Source: Candidatus Avirikenella pullistercoris (GTDB lineage Bacteria; Bacteroidota; Bacteroidia; Bacteroidales; Rikenellaceae). Taken from it: DNA of 36,289 nucleotides. The position numbers were made by a program, and so were the translations under genes. Positions 29,396 to 35,212 of this stretch are shown here, piece by piece (position 1 is the first letter of the stretch; the number at the start of each line of letters is the position of its first letter). The stretch is from the NCBI GenBank assembly GCA_018710935.1, contig DVIX01000047.1, positions 1 through 36,289 of the forward strand, in the 5' to 3' direction. Below the pieces are notes generated by a model. It did not search any database and had not been told where the DNA came from. It saw nothing but the letters and a program-made list of their open reading frames with translations.

Positions 29396-30283
29396 TTAAC
29401 CTATTCGGGTAATGCTTACTGAGCCAATGTTGATCATTCGCATCAATTCGGTCATCGAGGAGTTGTATCCCATTGCTTTTGCCTGTTTGACGGCTGTCCG
29501 GGGAAGGCCTTTTATCATAGCGATTCCGTCAAAGAAAGTATCGGGTAGTTCGCTTGATAAATTGTATAGCAGGTTTGCATATCTGTCCTCTTTGTTCAAT
29601 TCTTTTTCTGAAATGGGAAAAATGACAGGCTCTTTACCCGTATCATGAGAAAGATGTATGTTAAAAAGCAGGACATTTCCGTTTTCTGTATGCAATGATT
29701 TTATTTTATCGGCTGTTTCCTTTAATTCCATTTCGGTTGTATCGGTATATTCACCGTCGCTGATATTGATGATAACAGGAGGAAAGCAGTTCAGCCCTTT
29801 GTGGGCGGTTATCCAGTTTTTGGTTATCGTATATGCTTTTTTGAAAGCTTTTCCCATAGGAGTCGTTCCTGAGGATATCGGGTGGATAATATTCGGAATA
29901 CGGGTAGAAGTAATGAAATATTTACCGTCGGGAAGTATTCTTTTGGTCTCGTATTCGATTTCTTCTACCTCGTTTTCTGTAAGCTCGGTAATACTGCAAA
30001 GATCTTTGCCCGGAGCCAGATAATCGAGCAGCATTTCAGTACGGTCGTCGAAATATCCCATAACGCCTAAATCGAAATAATTGCGGTATCCGTCTTCTCT
30101 TTTGCACCGGCTTGCTATTTCCTGCAGGGTCGTGTTGATGATCCGGGAAACAGCATTGGCTTTAGTCGTTTTGTTTCCTGCAAAAATCACCATGTCGGCC
30201 ATAGATGAAGAACAATCAACAACGAATAGAAACATGGAAGGCGTTTTCCGGGTAATGGGAGCGTTGTATTGTTTGTTATTCAT
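29396..30283 (-). CDS. VWA domain protein (TerY-like)
   Basis: The 295-residue cytoplasmic protein is essentially one von Willebrand factor A domain. The metal-ion-dependent adhesion site is complete: Asp23, Ser25 and Ser27 in VVDCSSSMAD, Thr141 in SSGTTPMGKAF and Asp176 in INISDGEYTD. No secretion signal is present. TerY-like VWA proteins act as intracellular binding partners and often sit beside kinase and phosphatase genes. The frame is open from a TTG at 30301, but the ATG at 30283 is preferred. The gene lies between a small unknown gene (73-base gap) and the WG-repeat gene (25-base gap), which suggests a complex of the three products. Confidence 0.88.
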   Translation of the reverse strand: MNNKQYNAPITRKTPSMFLFVVDCSSSMADMVIFAGNKTTKANAVSRIINTTLQEIASRCKREDGYRNYFDLGVMGYFDDRTEMLLDYLAPGKDLCSITELTENEVEEIEYETKRILPDGKYFITSTRIPNIIHPISSGTTPMGKAFKKAYTITKNWITAHKGLNCFPPVIINISDGEYTDTTEMELKETADKIKSLHTENGNVLLFNIHLSHDTGKEPVIFPISEKELNKEDRYANLLYNLSSELPDTFFDGIAMIKGLPRTAVKQAKAMGYNSSMTELMRMINIGSVSITRIG

Positions 30284-30356
30284 AGGGTATTGACCGTTCA
30301 ATATTTGGTTTTATATTAAAAATCTGTTAAAGATAGTAAATAAATATTTTTTCGGA

Positions 30357-30725
30357 TTACTCTTTTGAAAAAGGATTGGCGCGCGATTCATAAACCAGAT
30401 CGATCCCGATATTGTCCTTGTCCCATTTGCGGGTATAACGCCTTACATCGATTAGCTTATTGTTCTTGAAAACATTGATTATCATGTTCAAAGGAGATAA
30501 TGAATCGGTTTCGGGAGCGATTACGATGATTTTCAACCTGCAGTATTCTGTCGCTTCTTCGGTCTCGAATGTATGGACGGGAGATACCTCGTCGTTCTTG
30601 CATATAATTGCGACTTCTCCTGTTTCTACATCGGATTTATATAAAAAAGTATAATGCCTGATGTATTGATCCCAATCTTTGCTATAAGCCCGTATCTCAA
30701 TTTTGTATATTGCTTTTTCTGTCAT
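30357..30725 (-). CDS. Small conserved-looking protein of unknown function
   Basis: The 122-residue protein is not recognised. It is soluble and rich in alternating hydrophobic strands (AIYKIEIRAYSKDW, EVAIICKNDEV, CRLKIIVIAPE, LNMIINVFKNNKLIDVRRY), which suggests a beta-sandwich or beta-barrel. It is the first gene of the VWA/WG group and starts with a clear ATG. TerD-like folds are also beta-sandwiches, but no TerD motif is seen. Its place in the operon suggests a partner of the VWA protein. Confidence 0.7.
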   Translation of the reverse strand: MTEKAIYKIEIRAYSKDWDQYIRHYTFLYKSDVETGEVAIICKNDEVSPVHTFETEEATEYCRLKIIVIAPETDSLSPLNMIINVFKNNKLIDVRRYTRKWDKDNIGIDLVYESRANPFSKE

Positions 30726-31080
30726 CGGTTTCTTGGTTAATGGGTTTGCCTACGTAGTTTGGCAGATTCACAATAAATCAACATACAACATCCATCTGAG
30801 AAACGAAAGTTGCGGTGTCAAATTTAGGTTTGAGTTTGGGTTGTAGTATAAGTTTGGATGACGAAAACAGTTTGTGTTTTCCTTTTTTGTTCTTAGTTCT
30901 AGCAGTTTACGTTAATAAAAATAGTCATATTTATAGCACAAATATAGCAATTAATTATGAATATTTTAAGTTTATTGTGAAGATATTTTCCCTCCGTTTA
31001 TCTATATGTTATTTTTATTAGAAACGGGGGGTGTGTAAGAAAATTGTATGATTGGATAAGTCGGTTATTATTTTAATTAA
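30726..31080. other. Intergenic region upstream of the VWA/WG group
   Basis: This AT-rich stretch of about 355 bases holds no convincing gene. Two leftward TAnnTTTG elements are present (TAAATTTG at 30826-30819 and TATATTTG at 30946-30939), but neither has a good -33 partner. The right end is the region after the RNase P RNA, with the T run that probably ends it. Confidence 0.45.
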
Positions 31081-31081
31081 A

Positions 31082-31431
31082 AACAAGCAAAAAGTGTAAG
31101 CCGGGTTCTGTACCCTTTGGAGGGCCTCTATCATTTATCTGGACTGGCAGTTGCCTGCTCAGTTCTGCGCAACCTACCCCTCGGCTCGGACGGGCAGCCC
31201 TCGAACGCCGGTATATGCGGTCTTGCAACCTGTTAGGCATACGGCTGGATATATCGCTACATCCACCGGTAGGCTCTTACCCTACCTTTTCACCCTTACC
31301 ATGAATGGCGGTTATTTTCTGTTATGCTTCTATTCCCTTGCGAGAATCTTTCCGTTAGAAAGAACAGTGCCCTTTGTTGCCCGGACTTTCCTCTGTTTTT
31401 GAAAAACAGCGATAGAGCCTTTTTGCTTGTT
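31082..31431 (-). ncRNA. rnpB: RNase P RNA (class A)
   Basis: The minus strand holds the universally conserved RNase P RNA blocks in order: GAGGAAAGTCCGGGC near the 5' end, AAGGGTGAAAAGGTAGGG in the middle and ACAGAACCCGGCTTA near the 3' end. The ends pair as helix P1 (AACAAGCAAAAAG with CTTTTTGCTTGTT), which sets the borders to within a few bases. The RNA is the catalytic part of the enzyme that trims tRNA 5' ends. A short T run follows the 3' strand of P1. Confidence 0.95.
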
Positions 31432-31438
31432 AATGTTG

Positions 31439-31446
31439 CAAAGGTA
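31439..31446 (-). promoter_or_regulatory. -7 box of rnpB
   Basis: TACCTTTG on the minus strand lies seven bases before the RNase P RNA 5' end, the correct distance for its start. No clear -33 element at the usual spacing. It mirrors the fmt -7 box at 31475-31482. Confidence 0.5.
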
Positions 31447-31474
31447 CGTTTTTTATTGCAAGGGAAAAAATTTG

Positions 31475-31482
31475 TACCTTTG
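31475..31482 (+). promoter_or_regulatory. -7 box of fmt
   Basis: TACCTTTG on the plus strand lies 36 bases before the fmt ATG. A TTG at 31456-31458 is 16 bases away, shorter than usual. With the rnpB box it forms a 9-bp inverted repeat (CAAAGGTAC/GTACCTTTG). Confidence 0.45.
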
Positions 31483-31518
31483 AATTATTGTTAATGAGAA
31501 TATAAAAAGCTTGCGTAT

Positions 31519-32460
31519 ATGTCGGATTTGCGGATTGTATATATGGGGACGCCCGATTTTGCGGTTTATCCGTTGAAATGTTTGGTCGAAGGCGGATATA
31601 ATGTGGTGGGAGTAGTTACGATGCCGGATAAGCCTGCCGGGCGTGGATTGAAACTCTCGGAGAGTGCTGTAAAAAAATATGCGGTTGGGGCGGGCTTGCC
31701 TTTATTACAACCGGTCAGTTTAAAGGATGAAAGGTTTTTGCATGAGTTGAAGGCACTGAATCCTCAGTTGGGAATTGTCGTGGCATTTCGTATGCTTCCG
31801 AAAGTGGTGTGGGCGATGCCGGAGAGAGGAACGTTCAATTTGCATGCTTCGGTGCTGCCCGACTATCGGGGAGCCGCTCCGATTAATTGGGCTCTGATTA
31901 ATGGGGATACAGAAACGGGGGTAACTACATTTATGCTGGATGAGCAAATTGATACGGGAGATATTATTGAGGTGAGGAAAGTCCCTATTACGGAAGAAGA
32001 TAACGCCGGTACTTTGCACGATAAACTGATGTATGCGGGGGGAGAGCTCGTTTTGCATAGTGTAGATAGGATAGAACAGGGAAAATTAACGTTGCATAAG
32101 CAGCCGGATATTTCGGAAAAGATGCGTCCTGCGCCTAAGATATTTAAAGATACTTGTAAAATAGATTGGAACAATGATATTGTTGCCGTGAAAAATCTGA
32201 TAAGGGGATTGAGCCCTTATCCTGCGGCATGGACCGATTTTGACGGGAAATACGGTGCCGTTTCGTTAAAAATATTTGCGGTGAAGACGGAGTTTTGCAG
32301 CCATGGCCTTATTTGCGGAGAGGTAGTTACAGATGGGAGACACGCTTTAAAAGTTGCTTGTAACGGTGGTTTTATCCATATCCTTGAATTACAATTATCC
32401 GGGAAAAAACGGATGGATACGGAGGCTTTTTTGCGAGGAAACAGAATGTTCGACAAATAA
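31519..32460 (+). CDS. fmt: Methionyl-tRNA formyltransferase
   Basis: The 313-residue enzyme formylates the initiator Met-tRNA with 10-formyltetrahydrofolate. The N-terminal Rossmann domain starts with RIVYMGTPDFAVYPLK. Catalytic residues Asn107, His109 and Asp145 are present in FNLHASVLPDYRGAAPINWA and QIDTGDII. The C-terminal tRNA-binding domain (from about residue 208, VAVKNLIRGLSPYPAAW) is complete. It diverges from the RNase P RNA gene and is followed 68 bases later by a lipoprotein gene. Confidence 0.97.
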   Translation: MSDLRIVYMGTPDFAVYPLKCLVEGGYNVVGVVTMPDKPAGRGLKLSESAVKKYAVGAGLPLLQPVSLKDERFLHELKALNPQLGIVVAFRMLPKVVWAMPERGTFNLHASVLPDYRGAAPINWALINGDTETGVTTFMLDEQIDTGDIIEVRKVPITEEDNAGTLHDKLMYAGGELVLHSVDRIEQGKLTLHKQPDISEKMRPAPKIFKDTCKIDWNNDIVAVKNLIRGLSPYPAAWTDFDGKYGAVSLKIFAVKTEFCSHGLICGEVVTDGRHALKVACNGGFIHILELQLSGKKRMDTEAFLRGNRMFDK

Positions 32461-32480
32461 TTCCCAAAGGGAGGGATATG

Positions 32481-32526
32481 TTGCTTTTTCCTGCATACTT
32501 TTTGTAAGGAACAGGGGAAAAAGCAA
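32481..32526 (+). promoter_or_regulatory. Hairpin just before the lipoprotein gene start
   Basis: TTGCTTTTTCC (32481-32491) and GGAAAAAGCAA (32516-32526) form a perfect 11-bp stem with a 24-base loop. The stem ends two bases before the ATG at 32529. No T run follows, so it is more likely a translation-control or mRNA-stability hairpin than a terminator. Confidence 0.4.
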
Positions 32527-32528
32527 TT

Positions 32529-33170
32529 ATGAAAATATTTCTGTTGATTTTATCGGTAATGGGTATATTCTTTTTATTTCCGGGGTGTGGTGGAAACGGT
32601 ACCTTTTCGGGGAATAAAAATACTCTTTCATTTTTTTTCGCAGGCGAATATATTCCTACAGAAGGCCGCATATTTTTTCATGATTGTACAGCGGATACTT
32701 TATATGAACTTTTTTTGTCTGGTGCTGTTTCTGGAAAAGTAGGGCGGAAATATTCGGAAATGAATAATGGCAAAGGCGAGGTACCTGTGTTTTGTTCTTT
32801 TTATGGACATTTCGGAAAAGAGCAGGCTGGAAAGGATAAGGTATTGGTTGTAGATGAATGGCGGGGATTTAATTGGACCCGGCATTGTTCGCCGACAGAA
32901 TTTCTTGCCCGTACTTTCGTGTCGGGAAAAGATACGTTATTGCTGAGAAAAGATTATTCTTATACGATAATTTGGAGGAATAACGATGAGTATGAGAAAG
33001 AAACGGGAGAGTGGGGAAGAATTAAATCCGAACAGGGAGTCCTGTCGGGCAACAAAGGGAAACTATTTTTTCTGATTAATGAAGGAAATATATCTTCTGC
33101 TAATAATCTGGTGATTTCCTTAAAAAATAAGGCAGGCGTAAATTTCAATTTCGAACCTTTGCCGTTATAG
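32529..33170 (+). CDS. Lipoprotein of unknown function
   Basis: The 213-residue protein has a lipoprotein signal with lipobox LFPGC (Cys20). The mature part is beta-rich with repeated short strands (RIFFHDCTADTLYELFLSG, VPVFCSFYGHFGKE, DYSYTIIWRNNDEYEKETGEW). The order of strands faintly recalls NlpE-type envelope-stress lipoproteins, but no NlpE copper motif is seen, so this is only a suggestion. It follows fmt by 68 bases across a hairpin and converges with the S24 regulator gene, overlapping its stop codon by six bases. Confidence 0.75.
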   Translation: MKIFLLILSVMGIFFLFPGCGGNGTFSGNKNTLSFFFAGEYIPTEGRIFFHDCTADTLYELFLSGAVSGKVGRKYSEMNNGKGEVPVFCSFYGHFGKEQAGKDKVLVVDEWRGFNWTRHCSPTEFLARTFVSGKDTLLLRKDYSYTIIWRNNDEYEKETGEWGRIKSEQGVLSGNKGKLFFLINEGNISSANNLVISLKNKAGVNFNFEPLPL

Positions 33171-33938
33171 TATCATTTTGGTGCATCCGACGACCAGATA
33201 GGCTTTTCGGATCATAGCTTGCGGAAGTTCTTGGTCGTCATAATCCTTATTTATGGAGATTAATCGGATATGCCCTTTCTTGTCCGATTTTCCGATTCTT
33301 TTGATTGTCCGGTAATTTTCGGTTTCAATGGCATAAATCTCACCGTAAAGAATATGGGATGGGCTTTCTATTTCTTTGATCGCAATCATATCTCCATGGG
33401 AAATCAGCGGTTCCATGGAATGTCCGGAAACATTTACCCAGCAATCGCAATTATTGTAAGGGGCATAGTCGATATAATATTCCGGTTCGGCTTTTATATC
33501 TCCGGAAAGCAGGTCGTGGTTGTAAAAAGGAATGCCCCGTTTTTCGGAGGATGTCGCAATTCGGGTTTCATATTCGCTTTTCGGCTGAGCGGCTATTATC
33601 TGTAGAAAAGCCTGGTCGCTTTTTTTATATTCGATGGTAGCACCTTTTTTCGTTTCTTCCTGAAGTTCTGCGATAAAATCGGTTAAATTATTTTCGTTGA
33701 CTATCTTTATGGTTGAGGAAGGAACGGTATTATTATTAAGCATTTCTCCACTCCCCGTTATTAACCAACCGGTATTTAAATCCGGATATTTCAGCGATAT
33801 TTTTTCTAATGTTTTGGGTTGAATGGAATTGCGGATAGCATTTACATAACCGGCAGATAAACCTACCGATTCTGCAAAACGTTTTTGTCCGATTTGTTTA
33901 TATCTTAAATAATCTATAAGGCGTTGTTTTACAGACAT
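33165..33938 (-). CDS. HTH / S24 family transcriptional repressor (CI/LexA-like)
   Basis: The 257-residue protein has an N-terminal helix-turn-helix of the XRE type (RLIDYLRYKQIGQKRFAESV followed by LSAGYVNAIR, residues 6-36), a linker of about 65 residues and a C-terminal S24 peptidase domain. The Ser-Lys dyad is present: Ser174 in VSGHSMEPLISHGDMI and Lys213 in YRTIKRIGKS. No clear Ala-Gly autocleavage site was found before the dyad, so it may dimerise without self-cleavage. It has a strong promoter (34019-34049) next to palindromes that may be its own operator. The gene diverges from a HicB-like/HTH gene. No phage genes surround it. Confidence 0.9.
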   Translation of the reverse strand: MSVKQRLIDYLRYKQIGQKRFAESVGLSAGYVNAIRNSIQPKTLEKISLKYPDLNTGWLITGSGEMLNNNTVPSSTIKIVNENNLTDFIAELQEETKKGATIEYKKSDQAFLQIIAAQPKSEYETRIATSSEKRGIPFYNHDLLSGDIKAEPEYYIDYAPYNNCDCWVNVSGHSMEPLISHGDMIAIKEIESPSHILYGEIYAIETENYRTIKRIGKSDKKGHIRLISINKDYDDQELPQAMIRKAYLVVGCTKMIL

Positions 33939-33982
33939 ATTAATAAAAATCGCTGTTTGTTATAAAAATCCTATATAAAATA

Positions 33983-34014
33983 TTTGCATCTTGCATAAAA
34001 TTGCTGTATATTTG
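33983..34014 (+). promoter_or_regulatory. Rightward promoter of the divergent control region
   Basis: TTTG (33983-33986) and TATATTTG (34007-34014) are 20 bases apart, a full match to the Bacteroidota consensus. It would drive the HicB-like gene, with a long leader of about 400 bases. Confidence 0.6.
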
Positions 34015-34026
34015 TAACCAAATATA
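34007..34026. promoter_or_regulatory. Palindrome TATATTTG-TAAC-CAAATATA, probable operator
   Basis: Both -7 boxes of the divergent promoters form one perfect 8-bp inverted repeat with a four-base centre. A second pair, ATTTGCATC (33982-33990) and GATGCAAAT (34032-34040), flanks it. A protein bound here would block both promoters, and the adjacent S24 repressor is the obvious candidate. Confidence 0.5.
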
Positions 34027-34049
34027 GTATTGATGCAAATGTTTGTCAA
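34019..34049 (-). promoter_or_regulatory. Leftward promoter of the S24 repressor gene
   Basis: On the minus strand TTG (34049-34047) and TATATTTG (34026-34019) are 20 bases apart. The predicted start near 34012 leaves a leader of about 74 bases before the ATG at 33938. Confidence 0.65.
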
Positions 34050-34427
34050 TTTGATTGAATTGATAAATATAGGATAATTATTTTTAAACGCAAAAGGTGG
34101 TTCGTGCTTTTTGCGGAAAAAATATGAAAAATTTACTCGTAAAGAAAAAGAGAAAATCTTTTTCCGTGTAATTTATTGGATGTTAAATTTTTAGCATCAT
34201 TGTTTGAGATAAGGTGGTAAGCCTTGAAATATCCGATATATTCTTTGTGGTAATGGAATATATTATAGTCTGTTCGGAAAATAGTATTTGGGATATTCGT
34301 TTCAGTTGTAGTTTTCTTGGTATATATGATAATTAATTATTGCATGATAGCTGAAAGGTTGGAGTGTATCGGAGGCTTATTTGGGTGTATAGTGATGTTA
34401 TGTGTTTGGTGAAATGCAAATTATTTT
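34050..34427. other. Long leader or intergenic region before the HicB-like gene
   Basis: No recognisable gene is seen in these about 380 bases. Two very short frames exist near the 5' end of the predicted transcript: 34033-34077 (14 codons) and 34124-34171 (MKNLLVKKKRKSFSV). The second is strongly basic, with a small AT-rich hairpin inside it (34144-34164). Nothing shows that either is translated. No HicA toxin gene is present. Confidence 0.4.
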
Positions 34428-34838
34428 ATGGATATGAAAATATTGTTGATTGAGATAAACAGAACAGCAGGAAAATATACCGTAACAACAGAGGACAATT
34501 TTTTCTTTGGACAGGGCGATAGTTTGGAACATGCCCGGAAAGCTTTGGAGAAACAGATACGATTATTTGTCAGGTCAGCGAAAAGGGAAGGGTTTTCTTA
34601 TGACAAAAATTTAGACGGAAATTATGAACTTCGTTATAAGTTCGATGTTCGTCGATTATTGTTGTTTTACGAGGGTATAATTAGTCATACGGCATTGGAG
34701 CGTCTTACGGGCATCAATAAAAAACAGTTTTGGAGTTATGCGAACGGGCATTCCCGGCCTCGTCTGGCCCAAGTTGAAAAGATAGAAAATGCATTACATA
34801 AATTGGGAGAAGAGTTGATAAATATTTCGTTGATATAG
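34428..34838 (+). CDS. HicB-like domain / helix-turn-helix protein
   Basis: The 136-residue protein has an N-terminal part (about 1-55) with the look of a HicB-type partial RNase H fold (YTVTTEDNFFFGQGDSLEHA followed by RKALEKQIRLFV). The C-terminal part (about 85-132) contains an HTH: ALERLTGINKKQFWSYANGH followed by SRPRLAQVEKIENALHKLGE. HicB proteins normally neutralise the toxin HicA and repress their own operon, but no hicA is adjacent, so this is an orphan or a pure regulator. An ATG at 34434 is an alternative start. It diverges from the S24 repressor and ends facing two tRNA genes, sharing their terminator hairpin. Confidence 0.8.
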   Translation: MDMKILLIEINRTAGKYTVTTEDNFFFGQGDSLEHARKALEKQIRLFVRSAKREGFSYDKNLDGNYELRYKFDVRRLLLFYEGIISHTALERLTGINKKQFWSYANGHSRPRLAQVEKIENALHKLGEELINISLI

Positions 34839-34867
34839 GTTTTATTCTTTATAAAATTTATAAAAGA

Positions 34868-34903
34868 AATAATGCTGTTAATCATTAGATTAACAGCATT
34901 ATT
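34868..34903. terminator. Terminator shared by the tRNA genes and the HicB-like gene
   Basis: A perfect 15-bp stem (AATAATGCTGTTAAT at 34868-34882 and its complement at 34889-34903) has a six-base loop. It lies two bases beyond the tRNA-Leu 3' end on the minus strand and 29 bases after the HicB-like stop on the plus strand. Confidence 0.75.
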
Positions 34904-34905
34904 TG

Positions 34906-34990
34906 TACCCGGAGCGGGACTTGAACCCGCACAACCGCAATGGTCACAGGATTTTAAGTCCTGCGTGTCTACCAATTCCACCATCCGGGC
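34906..34990 (-). tRNA. tRNA-Leu (anticodon UAA)
   Basis: The minus strand folds as an 85-base class II tRNA with a long variable arm. The acceptor stem is GCCCGGA with TCCGGGT, the anticodon stem-loop is CAGGACTTAAAATCCTG with anticodon TAA (reads UUA), and the T arm is CGGGTTCAAGTCCCG. CCA is not encoded. Confidence 0.95.
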
Positions 34991-34995
34991 AACTG

Positions 34996-35068
34996 AGCGG
35001 AAAACGAGACTCGAACTCGCGACCCCAACCTTGGCAAGGTTGTGCTCTACCAACTGAGCTATTTCCGC
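34996..35068 (-). tRNA. tRNA-Gly (anticodon GCC)
   Basis: The minus strand gives a 73-base tRNA starting GCGGAAATAGCTCAGTTGG. The anticodon loop TTGCCAA carries GCC (reads GGC and GGU), and the T arm contains GTTCGAGTC. The acceptor pairs GCGGAAA with TTTCCGC, followed by discriminator T; CCA is not encoded. It lies five bases upstream of tRNA-Leu in the same transcript. Confidence 0.96.
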
Positions 35069-35132
35069 ATTTTATGATATAGAAAGAACTCTCGGAACCT
35101 TTTTCGTTGTTGAAGTTCTCTTATTGTGGGGG

Positions 35133-35164
35133 CAAAGATAGAAAAATTTTTTTATCCTTTCAAA
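35133..35164 (-). promoter_or_regulatory. Promoter of the tRNA-Gly/tRNA-Leu operon
   Basis: On the minus strand TTTG (35164-35161) and TATCTTTG (35140-35133) are 20 bases apart, a full consensus match. It lies 64 bases before the tRNA-Gly 5' end. Confidence 0.7.
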
Positions 35165-35212
35165 AAAGAAAGATAAATTTCTTTGAATGCGGGATAAAAT
35201 AAGGAAGAGTAT

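Noticed and set aside
30815-31021. Open frame of 68 codons on the plus strand between the VWA group and rnpB
   Set aside because: Begins at GTG without ribosome-binding site, has no recognisable domain and overlaps AT-rich promoter-like DNA.
31151-31402. Open frame of 83 codons within the RNase P RNA gene
   Set aside because: The conserved RNase P RNA blocks explain the sequence fully; the frame is accidental.
34736-35053. Open frame of 105 codons across the tRNA genes
   Set aside because: It reads through tRNA-Gly, tRNA-Leu and their terminator and is therefore spurious.
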